Shown: in pieces, positions 1 through 8,379 of the stretch
How the letters are laid out: each line of letters starts with the position of its first letter
Position numbering within the stretch: position 1 is the stretch's first letter
Assembly (NCBI GenBank): GCA_900752815.1
Contig: CAADWS010000067.1
Span: 1 to 47,757 of the forward strand
DNA: 47,757 nt
DNA from: Bacteroidaceae bacterium
GTDB lineage: Bacteria; Bacteroidota; Bacteroidia; Bacteroidales; Bacteroidaceae
Direction of reading: 5' to 3'
The notes under the pieces: generated by a model
The model's database searches: none
What the model was told of the DNA's origin: nothing
Seen by the model: the letters and a program-made list of their open reading frames with translations, nothing else
Translations under genes and position numbers: made by a program

Positions 1-158
1 AGCGTGCCGCCCGTCTGCTTGGCAATCTGTTCCGCCACATATTGCGTGTTGCCGCTCCAACTGAAATAAGCTATCAGAATCTTGTGTTCCTGTGCATACA
101 TATTTGTAACTCCCAAAAGCATTGCCAGCAATGCGATAATCTTTGTTTTCATTGTCAT
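1..158 (-). CDS. Exported flavodoxin-like protein, 3' part outside window
   Basis: Only the N-terminal part is present; the gene runs off the left edge. The translation begins with a signal peptide ending ...TNMYAQ, followed by HKILIAYFSWSGNTQYVAEQI, a flavodoxin FMN-phosphate loop. ATG codons exist at 158 and 152; the second gives the more typical MKTK leader start. It is the last visible gene of the unit that starts at 1906, 22 bp after the preceding flavodoxin lipoprotein. An exported flavodoxin implies FMN binding outside the cytoplasm, which is unusual. Family assignment rests on the first ~50 residues only. Confidence 0.8.
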   Translation of the reverse strand, partial: MTMKTKIIALLAMLLGVTNMYAQEHKILIAYFSWSGNTQYVAEQIAKQTGGT

Positions 159-180
159 TGAAATGTTTATATGATATTTT

Positions 181-840
181 CTACTCTATAATTCCTATCT
201 CACGAAGCCAGTCCTCCACACCGTTGGTGTTGCGCCCGCTTACATGAAAACCATCAAGGTGTTCCGAATCGGGTGTAAGTGCGACGATACGGTCCAATGT
301 AGTCTCCCAGCCGGTTGTCGCATACGTACAGAATGGAATGACCGTCTTGCCGGAAAAGTCATAGGATTCGCTTTCGAGGAACGACCATATCGGCATCGGC
401 GCATCGCCCCACCAGACGGGGCATCCTACAAAAATGATGTCGTATTGGTCCAGATTCTCCACCGTGCCGCTGAGTTCGGGGCGTGTGCCATTCTCCAATT
501 GTTCACGTGCCACTTCGGTACATTCCGTATAATCTTCGGGATACGGCTCGACGGTCTCGATGCGGTAGAGCGTGCCGCCTGTCAGTTCAGCGATGCGTTC
601 CGCCACGGTCCCCGTATTATTGGTGCGGGTGAAGTAGGCTATAAGGATGTTGCTACCGTCCGCAGGTTCATCTGGATTGCCCGGTTCATCCGGATTATCA
701 GGGTCGTCAGGGTCGCTTGGTGTTTCGGGTAGTTCTGTTCCCGGTTCTTCCGCTACGGGGTCATCGTCCCCGCAGGCACTGAAGGTGAAGGCGGCAAACG
801 CCATCATCAGGTAAACAAAATATTTTTTCATTGTTTTCAT
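181..840 (-). CDS. Flavodoxin lipoprotein
   Basis: 219 residues. An N-terminal hydrophobic stretch ends in a lipobox (FSAC, Cys23), so the protein is probably a lipoprotein. Residues ~30-61 are a Pro/Asp/Glu-rich tether, and the flavodoxin fold begins near residue 64 with the FMN loop (AYFTRTNNTGTV). Further flavodoxin features are the YDIIFVGCPVWWGDAPMPI segment (~134-152) and a GKTVIPFCTY strand. It follows the CMD/cupin gene by 10 bp and precedes another flavodoxin, so all three are likely co-transcribed from the promoter near 1940. Role inferred: envelope-tethered one-electron carrier or flavin reductase; the partner is unknown. Confidence 0.88.
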   Translation of the reverse strand: MKTMKKYFVYLMMAFAAFTFSACGDDDPVAEEPGTELPETPSDPDDPDNPDEPGNPDEPADGSNILIAYFTRTNNTGTVAERIAELTGGTLYRIETVEPYPEDYTECTEVAREQLENGTRPELSGTVENLDQYDIIFVGCPVWWGDAPMPIWSFLESESYDFSGKTVIPFCTYATTGWETTLDRIVALTPDSEHLDGFHVSGRNTNGVEDWLREIGIIE

Positions 841-850
841 GTTTTATTGG

Positions 851-1906
851 TTATTCTCCTTTGTAACTATTGTATTCCTCGTCCGTTACCGGTGCCAGCC
901 ACGTGACGCCGCCTTTGTCCAGCTGTGTACCGATTGCAATATGTGTAAACTCGCTGTCCGGAGCCGCACCATGCCAATGCACCACGTCAGGGGCAATCTT
1001 TACAACGTCGCCCGGCAACAAGAGTTGGATGGGTTTCCCCTTTTCCTGATAATAACCTTTGCCAGAGGTGCAGAGCAGGAGCTGTCCTCCCTTGTGACTG
1101 TGCCAACTGTTGCGGCATCCGGGCGCAAAGGTCACGTTGGACACCGTACAACCGAAGCCGTCCTGCGGAGCGACGTAACCTTGCAGCCACGCATCACCCG
1201 TGAAGTTCGGATTGCCCTGCATAAGTGTGCCGCGTGCAAACGGGTCGTCATCCTTCAGCCCGTTCACCAAGTTTGTCATCTGGCGGAGTTGTCCCTCCGT
1301 GATGCCTTGTCGCAGGCAGATGGCAGAATGCGAGCGCAGCATCGGTTCCACGCCTTTGCCAAGAGAGGCGAGGATGGACACAGTGGCAAGTTCACGTTCC
1401 TGCCATGTCAGCACGTCGCGCTCAAAGATGTCGCAGAACAAATGTTCTTTCAGAAACTGCTCGATGACAGGGGCGAAGGCGGCGTAACCGGTTTTGGGCG
1501 CATCGACAGGAGCGCCGCTCAACTTTTCAAGGAGTTCCGCCCCACGGGTGTATTTGTCGCGATTGTCGGATACGGGTGATGCGTCATGCCCTACGGTATC
1601 GGTAATGCCCTGTGCCTTGCGGTTGTCCAATACTTCCATAAAGGTCTGCAGGGCACGCAGGCTGCGGGGAAATCCGCAATAGGCGTAGGCGTGTACCAAC
1701 ACTTCCTTGATTTCATTCACTGTCATTCCGCTGTCCAGTCCGCGGGCAAGGGAAATTTTCAGGTTCTCCAAGTCACCACATGCTGTGGTCGCGGCGATGG
1801 CTACGATGTTTTGCTGACGGATACTCAGCGTGTCCGCCTGCTGTGCCCGTAACGTTCCGCACAGGGCAAGCAGACAGATGGCCAGGGATAAAAATCTTGT
1901 TCTCAT
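851..1906 (-). CDS. Exported carboxymuconolactone decarboxylase-like/cupin fusion
   Basis: 351 residues from the ATG at 1906; a longer frame upstream would run through the promoter and lacks a leader. A signal peptide (MRTRFLSLAICLLALCGTLRAQ) precedes two carboxymuconolactone decarboxylase (AhpD-like) repeats at ~30-95 and ~140-215, then a cupin barrel at ~235-335. The cupin shows metal-ligand-like His residues (NSWHSHKGGQ and VVHWHGA). The first CMD repeat has AYCGFPRS but no CxxC pair, so AhpD-type peroxidase chemistry is not supported. First gene of the leftmost unit; operator and -7 box lie 33 bp and more upstream. Likely envelope enzyme acting on a small carbonyl or lactone; substrate unknown. 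Confidence 0.85.
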   Translation of the reverse strand: MRTRFLSLAICLLALCGTLRAQQADTLSIRQQNIVAIAATTACGDLENLKISLARGLDSGMTVNEIKEVLVHAYAYCGFPRSLRALQTFMEVLDNRKAQGITDTVGHDASPVSDNRDKYTRGAELLEKLSGAPVDAPKTGYAAFAPVIEQFLKEHLFCDIFERDVLTWQERELATVSILASLGKGVEPMLRSHSAICLRQGITEGQLRQMTNLVNGLKDDDPFARGTLMQGNPNFTGDAWLQGYVAPQDGFGCTVSNVTFAPGCRNSWHSHKGGQLLLCTSGKGYYQEKGKPIQLLLPGDVVKIAPDVVHWHGAAPDSEFTHIAIGTQLDKGGVTWLAPVTDEEYNSYKGE

Positions 1907-1939
1907 ATAAGTCAATCTTTTATAATTTATTCTCTGATG

Positions 1940-2010
1940 CAAAGTTACGTCCCTGACTGCCTCCCGTCCATACACAGATTACAGAATGAAGCACCAATAT
2001 CAACGAATGC
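1940..2010 (-). promoter_or_regulatory. Promoter A with AraC-type operator
   Basis: On the minus strand a -7 box TAACTTTG (1940-1947) lies 33 bp before the ATG at 1906. Exactly 23 bp further upstream begins the operator (1971-2010; plus-strand reading TACACAGATTAC, then GA at +14, AGCACC at +20, then AATATCAACGAA). The same arrangement is found at three other units of this cluster. The operator adjoins or overlaps the -33 region, as expected for a class II activator. The binding protein is inferred to be the AraC regulator at 13319. Confidence 0.85.
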
Positions 2011-2021
2011 AGATTATAATG

Positions 2022-2059
2022 GAAAAAGCATCCCCGGAACTCCCGTCCCAAGGATGCTT
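2022..2059 (-). terminator. Intrinsic terminator after the 7154-2100 unit
   Basis: AAGCATCC (2026-2033) and GGATGCTT (2052-2059) form an 8-bp stem. On the minus strand the stem is followed by a T-run (complement of 2022-2027). It lies 40 bp after the stop of the alpha/beta hydrolase and before the next operator-promoter. Confidence 0.6.
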
Positions 2060-2099
2060 AGGTCAGTCATTATTTAGAATGAAACTCAGAAGAGTAGTG

Positions 2100-3203
2100 T
2101 CAATCCAATTTCTTCTCTTTCAGCCAGGCGGAGAGCAGGTCGGCAAGCTGCACGTTGTTCTTTTCCGCAAACAGGAAGTGTGAGTTGCCCTTGATGCCCT
2201 GCTCCGGCAGGTGGACCACAGTGGCATTTCCGCCGTGACGGTTGATGCATTCGACAAACAGGCGTGCCATCTGTAAGCGTACACGCCAGCTGTCCATAGC
2301 CCAATTATCACTTGGCTTGTCGGGAATGTAATCTCCGTAATAGATAATGATGGGGAAACGTGTCAGTTTCTCAAAATCGGCAAGAGGTATGGCCGTGGCA
2401 CCCAATGCCCCGAACGGACTGATGGTCTGTAATGGTTCGGGAGTTTCACCTTCGGGAAAGACGAAGCCGCTCCCCGGTTCGTAGGACACAATGGCACATA
2501 CCTTGTCGCTCTTGATGGCCGCGTGCCAGCCCGGCCCGCCACCTTGCGAATGGGTGACGAGAATGCCACCGCCAATCTTATCCATCAATGCGGCCACATC
2601 GGTAGCAATCAACTGCTCATCGTAAGCTCCCGTGTTGGGCGTGATTTGACGGAAGAATTGATCCAAAGCCTCCTCCGACTGTGGGAACTGGCTGCCCTCA
2701 TAATATTCCGGCCAAACGCCCATGCGGAAATTCTCAAACCAGAACTGGTCATCGGGCGTGGCTTTGACGGCTTCATCCACCGTGCTGCGTCCGGCACGTC
2801 CCCGGCGTGGCTGGTCTATCAGGTATGTGCTGAAACCACGACGCAGGAAGAGGGTGGAGAACCCTTCACGTCCGTCGGGTGTGCTTTCCCAAGTCTTTGC
2901 AGACTGTCCGGCCCCGTGCAGGAATACGATCGGATTTTTGCGGGCGTTTGCCGGAATCTGGTAAGACACGTAGGCGTGGTCGCCGTGCAGGGCCTGTCCG
3001 TCCGGCTTCAAAGGCTGGTGCGTGTCGTAAGTACCTTGCGCGGTCTTTATTGTTCCGCCGATTAAGAAACTGCCTTGCTCTCGGATGGCAAGAATACTGT
3101 CGTTCCCGATTGTCAGTCCGCCTTGTCCCTGAGAAGGCGGTTGTCCGCAAGAGGCGCACAACGCAAGCAATGCAGACACGATGATGTAATTGATGTGTTT
3201 CAT
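2100..3203 (-). CDS. Alpha/beta hydrolase lipoprotein
   Basis: 367 residues from the ATG at 3203, chosen because MKHINYIIVSALLALCASC gives a proper lipoprotein leader (lipid Cys at 19); upstream in-frame codons would overlap the preceding gene. Alpha/beta hydrolase signatures are the oxyanion-loop motif FLHGAGQSAKTWE (~95-107) and a nucleophile elbow THSQGGGPG (~218-226). A short segment near the C-terminus (EQGIKGNSHFLFAEKN) plausibly supplies the catalytic His. Last gene of the unit 7154-2100, 44 bp after an aldo/keto reductase. Substrate unknown; probably an envelope esterase or lactonase working with the reductases. Confidence 0.85.
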   Translation of the reverse strand: MKHINYIIVSALLALCASCGQPPSQGQGGLTIGNDSILAIREQGSFLIGGTIKTAQGTYDTHQPLKPDGQALHGDHAYVSYQIPANARKNPIVFLHGAGQSAKTWESTPDGREGFSTLFLRRGFSTYLIDQPRRGRAGRSTVDEAVKATPDDQFWFENFRMGVWPEYYEGSQFPQSEEALDQFFRQITPNTGAYDEQLIATDVAALMDKIGGGILVTHSQGGGPGWHAAIKSDKVCAIVSYEPGSGFVFPEGETPEPLQTISPFGALGATAIPLADFEKLTRFPIIIYYGDYIPDKPSDNWAMDSWRVRLQMARLFVECINRHGGNATVVHLPEQGIKGNSHFLFAEKNNVQLADLLSAWLKEKKLD

Positions 3204-3247
3204 TTGATTTATATTTTGAATTATTTTCCCTTTCTGCTGTTTTTGAG

Positions 3248-4327
3248 TCAGCCCATAGCACAACATTTGTTCAAGTGCCTGGCTACCTCATCCATAGTTT
3301 CTTTCTGTTCATCGGGCATTTTGTTGTCTGCTGATGTTCTTGTCCCTCCAAATACGTCACTCATAGGCATTCCACCCAAAAGGACGTCCATTTCTTTGAC
3401 TTCTGCGTCCGTCAGCATGACATTGGCCGCTCCGACATTTTCCTGTAACCTGTCAAGTTTCCGTGTGCCGGGTATGGGCACTATCCAAGGTTTCTTACAG
3501 AGCATCCATGCCAGTGAAATCTGGGCAGGCGTAGCATCCTTCTCTGCCGCAATGCGGCGGAGAAGCTTCAGCAAATTGCTGTTCTTTGCGTAGCTTTCCG
3601 GCCGGAATTGCGGCATTGTGGCACGGTAGTCCGTACCTGTTTCAAAATGTGAGGCGGCGGTGTAGCGGTCAGACAACAGTCCGTTGGCAAGCGGTGAGAA
3701 CGCCACCAGCCCGATACCCAACTCTTCCAACACGGGGAACAAGGCCTCGTGCCATCGTGCCATCATTGAATAACGGTCCTGTACGGCTGTAAGCGGACAA
3801 ATGGCATTTGCCCGGCGGATGTCTTCTTCCGATGCTTCCGAAAGTCCCCAATAAAGCACCTTTCCCTCCTTTATCAGGTCTTGTACCACGCCTGCAACCT
3901 CTTCCACCGGTACATCATGGTCAGGACGATGCTGGTAATAAAGGTCGATGTAATCTGTCCGTAACCGGCGGAGCGAACCTTCCACCGACTTCCGTATCGT
4001 GCCGGGACGCGAGTCGGGTATCAGGGGATAAGGCATGCGGCCGCTTTCCAGATCAAAATGCAACCCGAATTTGGTGGCGATGACTATTCTGTTCCGATAC
4101 GGCTTCAAGGCATTGCCGAGAAGCTCTTCGTTGTCGTGCGGACGTTCAGCTGTACCATACACCTCTGCTGTATCAAAAAAAGTATAACCCAGATCCACGG
4201 CCTTTGCCAGCAGTTCCGTCATATCCTTCCGGTCGGCGGGCGCACCGTAAGCATGGCTCATCCCCATGCAGCCCAACCCCACGGCTGATACACGCAGGCC
4301 TCTGGTTCCCAAGTTTCTGTATTTCAT
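3248..4327 (-). CDS. Aldo/keto reductase, YajO/Tas-like subgroup
   Basis: 359 residues, a cytoplasmic (alpha/beta)8 NAD(P)H-dependent carbonyl reductase. The catalytic tetrad is readable: Asp52 and Tyr57 (FDTAEVYG), Lys86 (ATKFG), His133 (YQHRPD). The cofactor region near the C-terminus contains WIVPIPGTRKLDRLQEN. It lies 17 bp downstream of a transporter gene, on whose other side is a close paralog (5327-6331) starting with the same LRVSAVGLGCMGMSHAYG-type segment. The two reductases probably arose by duplication around the transporter. Substrate not determinable from sequence. Confidence 0.93.
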   Translation of the reverse strand: MKYRNLGTRGLRVSAVGLGCMGMSHAYGAPADRKDMTELLAKAVDLGYTFFDTAEVYGTAERPHDNEELLGNALKPYRNRIVIATKFGLHFDLESGRMPYPLIPDSRPGTIRKSVEGSLRRLRTDYIDLYYQHRPDHDVPVEEVAGVVQDLIKEGKVLYWGLSEASEEDIRRANAICPLTAVQDRYSMMARWHEALFPVLEELGIGLVAFSPLANGLLSDRYTAASHFETGTDYRATMPQFRPESYAKNSNLLKLLRRIAAEKDATPAQISLAWMLCKKPWIVPIPGTRKLDRLQENVGAANVMLTDAEVKEMDVLLGGMPMSDVFGGTRTSADNKMPDEQKETMDEVARHLNKCCAMG

Positions 4328-4344
4328 TGTATATTATTTATAAC

Positions 4345-5322
4345 TTATTTTGTTTTTGATTCCTTCATGCTATGTTTTTCCTTCCACCACAATTGCCATG
4401 AATTCACCACGTTCTGCCATACGATGTAACAGCTTGGCGCCACGGAAATGACAGGAGTGAGGTAGGTGTAGGATACCCAGATGGCAAGTATCGTGTTCTT
4501 CTGGCCGAAGCCCTGGCCGCAACTGATATAGTCGTTGCAACGCCTGCCCACCAGTTTTCCGATGCCGAACTGCCAGGCACATGCCACCAATGCCGAAAGG
4601 GCCAGCAGCCACATGACATGCGGGTCGAAGTGGCTGTTTACCACCGAGCGCAGTGTCAGTCCGATGGCTATTATCAGGGAAATTCCCCACAGGTAGAACG
4701 CGAGGCTTCCGCAGAGCCGCACGACCGCGGCATGCACTTTTGGCAGGAATTCCCGCAATGCCCACGCCGCAAGAAACGGGGTGATGAGCAACGGGAATAC
4801 ACGCCGCAGGATGAGCAGGAACTGCTGCCCGAATGAGCCTGCCGACTGCATTTCCACCAACGGGAACAGGGCGGGAATCATCACTGCCGCCACCAGGTTA
4901 CTGATAATGGTATAGGTAGTCAGCGTGGTTTCATTGCCGCCCAGCCGTCCGGCTATGACCGCCGCAGCTGTTCCTGTGGGGACAATCAGGCAGACCAATG
5001 CCCCCTGCAGTACGATATGGTAAGCGAAATCCGGAAAGAAATGCAGCGGCAACGCCACTGCCAGACAGCAAACCAATTGTACCGTTATCATCCAGACGTG
5101 CCATTTGCAAATCTTCATTTCACGCGGATTGACCTTGCAGAAGGTGGTGAACAGCTGGATGAATACCATCAGTGGCAGGATATAATCGTTAGCTCCCTTC
5201 GCCAGCACCTTCAGCGGACTGAGCCACGGGATGTAGTGGAACATCAGATAGACGCCCACCCCGGCAAACATGCCGAGCGGAAGCGTCCACATCTTGAAGA
5301 AACGGATGATTTGCCCTTTCAT
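4345..5322 (-). CDS. BASS-family (bile acid:Na+ symporter-like) membrane transporter
   Basis: 325 residues with about nine to ten hydrophobic segments, e.g. WTLPLGMFAGVGVYLMF (~13-29), VWMITVQLVCCLAVALPL (~76-93), AAVIAGRLGG and SLIIAIGLTL. The layout and the GQGFGQKNTILAIW segment (~268-281) resemble bile acid:sodium symporter/arsenical-resistance-3 type carriers. It starts 4 bp after one aldo/keto reductase stop and ends 17 bp before another, so it is clearly co-transcribed with reductases. Likely role: export or uptake of an organic anion that is a substrate or product of them. Family assignment is by pattern only; solute unknown. Confidence 0.75.
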   Translation of the reverse strand: MKGQIIRFFKMWTLPLGMFAGVGVYLMFHYIPWLSPLKVLAKGANDYILPLMVFIQLFTTFCKVNPREMKICKWHVWMITVQLVCCLAVALPLHFFPDFAYHIVLQGALVCLIVPTGTAAAVIAGRLGGNETTLTTYTIISNLVAAVMIPALFPLVEMQSAGSFGQQFLLILRRVFPLLITPFLAAWALREFLPKVHAAVVRLCGSLAFYLWGISLIIAIGLTLRSVVNSHFDPHVMWLLALSALVACAWQFGIGKLVGRRCNDYISCGQGFGQKNTILAIWVSYTYLTPVISVAPSCYIVWQNVVNSWQLWWKEKHSMKESKTK

Positions 5323-5326
5323 CGAT

Positions 5327-6331
5327 TCATTTCTCCTGTTTTACGTTCAGTCCCCCGAACACCCCGCTCATTTCCATTCCGTTCAGGGCATCATCGATGG
5401 CCTGAACTTCTTCCGGCGTAAACATGATGTCCGCTGCTCCCGCGTTTTCTTTCAGACGGGCAAGTTTCCGTGTGCCGGGTATGGGGACAATCCACGGTTT
5501 CTTGCAGAGCATCCAGGCAAGGGAAACCTGCGCAGGTGTGGCATGATGCGTATCGGCCAGACGGTTGATAAGGTCAAAAAGAGAACGGTTCTTCTCGAAA
5601 CTTTCTGCCGAGAACTGTGGCATCGTGCTGCGGAAATCCGTCTTCGGGTCAAATTTTGTCTTGGCATTATAGCACTCGGTCAGCAGGCCGTTGGCAAGCG
5701 GGGAGAATGCCATCAGTCCTACGCCAAGCTCTTCGAGCGTGGGGAACAGAGCCTCGTGCCAGCGCGCCATCATCGAATAACGGTTCTGCACGGCTGTGAC
5801 CGGACAGACTGCATGGGCGCGGCGCAAGTACGACTCGTCAGTCTCGGAAATTCCCCAATGCAGGATTTTACCCTTCTTAATGAGTTCCGCCATTGTTTCT
5901 GCCACGGTTTCCGGCTCTACATTCGGGTCAATACGGTGCTGAATGTAAAGGTCGATGTGGTCTGTCTGCAGACGGGCCAGCGAACCGTCAACCGACCGAC
6001 GTATCGTTGCAGGTGAAGAATCGGCAATGACAGGCCACGGCCAGGGTACGCTGCGGTCCATCGTGATGCCGAATTTTGTGGCAAGCACCACCTTGTCTCG
6101 ATAGGGTTTCAAGGCAGGTCCCACCAGGTTCTCATTGTCATGAGGGTCCGTCTGCGTGCCGTAACTTTCGGCGGTGTCGAACAGCGTATAACCTAAATCC
6201 ACCGCCTGTGCCAGCAGTTCTGTCATTTCCCGCTTGTCAGCTGTCGCGCCATACGTGTGGCTCATGCCCATGCAACCCAGTCCCACGGCGGAAACGTGGA
6301 GACCGCTTTTCCCAAATTCTCTGTATTCCAT
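5327..6331 (-). CDS. Aldo/keto reductase, YajO/Tas-like subgroup
   Basis: 334 residues from the ATG at 6331; the frame stays open upstream into the preceding gene but lacks family similarity there. Catalytic residues are Asp52, Tyr57 (FDTAESYG), Lys86 (ATKFG) and His132 (IQHRID). The C-terminal WIVPIPGTRKLARLKEN matches the paralog at 3248-4327 nearly word for word, and most of the chain is conserved between the two. It starts 28 bp after the shorter reductase (6360-7154) and ends 4 bp before the transporter, indicating translational coupling. Cytoplasmic NADPH-dependent carbonyl reduction is the expected activity. Confidence 0.93.
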   Translation of the reverse strand: MEYREFGKSGLHVSAVGLGCMGMSHTYGATADKREMTELLAQAVDLGYTLFDTAESYGTQTDPHDNENLVGPALKPYRDKVVLATKFGITMDRSVPWPWPVIADSSPATIRRSVDGSLARLQTDHIDLYIQHRIDPNVEPETVAETMAELIKKGKILHWGISETDESYLRRAHAVCPVTAVQNRYSMMARWHEALFPTLEELGVGLMAFSPLANGLLTECYNAKTKFDPKTDFRSTMPQFSAESFEKNRSLFDLINRLADTHHATPAQVSLAWMLCKKPWIVPIPGTRKLARLKENAGAADIMFTPEEVQAIDDALNGMEMSGVFGGLNVKQEK

Positions 6332-6359
6332 ACTTGTCTTATTCTTTAATTTCGGATAA

Positions 6360-7154
6360 TTAAAAGAAAAGGCTTCTGCCCTTGTCCAGTTTCCCGATAG
6401 CTTCCATATCCTCGGCGGAAAGATGGAAGTCAAATACATTCAGGTTCTCTTCCATGCGGTTCTTATGCGTGCTTTTGGGTATGACTATCACGCCACGCTG
6501 GATGAGGAAGCGGAGAGCTGTTTGAGCGACTGATTTGCCATATTTCCCGCCGACAGCTTTCAGTACGGGATTGGAGAAATAATTGTTGCGTCCCTCGGCA
6601 AACGGTCCCCATGACATGAGCTGCGTGCCGAAAGGCTTCATGATTTCCTGCATCTTGCGTTCCTGATAAAACACATGCGTTTCAATCTGGTTTACCATCG
6701 GCTTGATTTCAACGGAATTGGCCAATTGAATAAAACGGCTGTCATGGAAATTCGATACGCCTATGGCACGTGCCTTGCCACTATGGTATGCCTCTTCCAT
6801 GGCCCGGTAGGTACCCATATAGTCGCCCATGGGCTGGTGGATGAGCAATAAATCCACATAGTCGGTCTGCAGTTTGCGCAGAGATTCCACAATGGATGTC
6901 TTTGCACGTTCATATCCGGCATTGGAAATCCAAATTTTCGTCACTATAAACAGCTCTTCGCGGGGTATCCCGCATTTTGTGATGGCATTGCCCACCTGCT
7001 GTTCGTTGTAGTATGCCTGAGCCGTGTCTATCAGCCGGTAACCGGTCTTAATGGCATTTAATACACATTGTTCGCATTCCGATGGTGATACTTGATAAAC
7101 ACCATAACCCAATTGCGGCATCTTTACGCCGTTATTCAATGTTACATATTCCAT
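6360..7154 (-). CDS. Aldo/keto reductase, DkgA-like (2,5-diketo-gluconate reductase type)
   Basis: 264 residues, no leader, cytoplasmic. Tetrad Asp43, Tyr48 (LIDTAQAYYNE), Lys73 (VTKIW) and His106 (LLIHQP). The short form with GVKMPQLGYGVYQ at the N-terminus and GVIVIPKSTHKNRMEEN near the C-terminus is typical of DkgA/methylglyoxal-reducing reductases. It heads the second unit of the cluster and has the shared operator/-7 cassette 33 bp upstream. A near-duplicate heads the third unit (10856-11704), with the same residue numbering for all four catalytic positions. Confidence 0.93.
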   Translation of the reverse strand: MEYVTLNNGVKMPQLGYGVYQVSPSECEQCVLNAIKTGYRLIDTAQAYYNEQQVGNAITKCGIPREELFIVTKIWISNAGYERAKTSIVESLRKLQTDYVDLLLIHQPMGDYMGTYRAMEEAYHSGKARAIGVSNFHDSRFIQLANSVEIKPMVNQIETHVFYQERKMQEIMKPFGTQLMSWGPFAEGRNNYFSNPVLKAVGGKYGKSVAQTALRFLIQRGVIVIPKSTHKNRMEENLNVFDFHLSAEDMEAIGKLDKGRSLFF

Positions 7155-7187
7155 AAATACTTTCTTTGTTTAGTTCTTTTTCAGATG

Positions 7188-7258
7188 CAAAATTATTTCG
7201 CGCAAATCTTTTGTTCTATACACAGATTACGGATTAAAGCACCCATATCAACGAAAGA
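7188..7258 (-). promoter_or_regulatory. Promoter B with AraC-type operator
   Basis: Minus-strand -7 box TAATTTTG (7188-7195), 33 bp before the ATG at 7154. The operator begins 23 bp upstream (7219-7258): TACACAGATTAC, GA, AGCACC, then CATATCAACGAAAG. Spacing is identical to promoters A, C and D. Confidence 0.85.
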
Positions 7259-7410
7259 CACACCCTGCCAGCCGTTACTGACGAAACAACATTATTTATT
7301 CCTACGGTAACATTATATCGGTTCCTACAAGAACTCAGCCTTCTTGCAGAAAAGGACTCTGGTTTCCTTAACCGAAGCCCTTTTTCCTATACCTTGTTAT
7401 ATGGCCGCAT

Positions 7411-8358
7411 TTACAGCCGGTTCTCTCTTACCATCCGCCGTACCCCTTCTTCCGGCATATTGAAGAAGCGCTGTTCCTTATTGAGCGAACGCATCTGTTG
7501 CATTTCTTCATCGGAGAGGGCGAAGTCGAATATCTGGATGTTCTCTTTGATGTAGTCGGGATTGGTAGCGCCGGGGATGACGGAGAAGCCTTCCTGGATG
7601 TGCCAACGCAGGATGATCTGCGCAGGCGACTTGCCATGCGCCTCAGCAATCTTCTTGATGACGGGGTCTTTCAGCAGTGCCCCGTTGCTCATTGCGCCAC
7701 CCAACGGGAACCAGCATTCCACCTGTATGCCTGCAGCGGCAGCTTTCTTGCGCATCTCCAGACGTTGAGCGTAGGGGTGACATTCCATCTGGAGTACGGC
7801 AGGCTTGATGGTGGCACTGTCCATAATGGTATTCCACACCTCGTCGTTCGCATCGAAGTTACTGATGCCGAGCGCGCGCACTTTACCCATCTTCACAGCC
7901 TTTTCCATATCTTTCCACGCTCCCACGAAGTCGCCGAAAGGCTGGTGGACGTAGAGCAGGTCGATGTAGTCTAATTGGAGACGTTTCAGCATTTCGTCGA
8001 TGGCTTTCAGCGTCTTGCCTTCGCCATATTCGTTGGGCCAGAGCTTGCTCGTTATCCAGATTTCCTCACGCGGGATGCCGCTTTCCTTGACGGCCTGACC
8101 CACGCCTTCTTCATCGTTGTAGGCATGTGCCGTGTCGATGTGGCGGTAGCCTGCTTTCAATGCGGTGAGGCACGATTGCCTGCAAATCTCGTTGGAGCCT
8201 TGCAGGAAGGTTCCCAGCCCGAAACGGGGCATCTCCACGCCGTTGTTCAACGTTACCAGCGGTACTCCCGCCGTAGTGGTTTTCTCTTGTGCGCTGAGGG
8301 CACATACGCTGCCGCAAACAAGTAGTGCGGACAGCAGAAGTTTCTTGAATGTGTTCAT
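7411..8358 (-). CDS. Exported aldo/keto reductase
   Basis: 315 residues. A signal peptide (LLLSALLVCGSVCALSAQ, cleavage near 24) precedes a complete DkgA-like reductase. Catalytic residues are Asp75, Tyr80 (HIDTAHAYNDE), Lys105 (ITSKLW) and His138 (LYVHQP). The cofactor segment is GFSVIPGATNPDYIKEN. It is the last gene of the unit 11704-7411, 21 bp after the Fe-S/flavodoxin gene. A periplasmic NADPH-dependent reductase is odd because nicotinamide cofactors are normally cytoplasmic; either the cofactor differs or electrons come from the exported flavoproteins encoded beside it. No convincing terminator is visible in the 256 bp downstream. Confidence 0.9.
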   Translation of the reverse strand: MNTFKKLLLSALLVCGSVCALSAQEKTTTAGVPLVTLNNGVEMPRFGLGTFLQGSNEICRQSCLTALKAGYRHIDTAHAYNDEEGVGQAVKESGIPREEIWITSKLWPNEYGEGKTLKAIDEMLKRLQLDYIDLLYVHQPFGDFVGAWKDMEKAVKMGKVRALGISNFDANDEVWNTIMDSATIKPAVLQMECHPYAQRLEMRKKAAAAGIQVECWFPLGGAMSNGALLKDPVIKKIAEAHGKSPAQIILRWHIQEGFSVIPGATNPDYIKENIQIFDFALSDEEMQQMRSLNKEQRFFNMPEEGVRRMVRENRL

Positions 8359-8379
8359 ACTTATTTGATTTTAGTTGGT

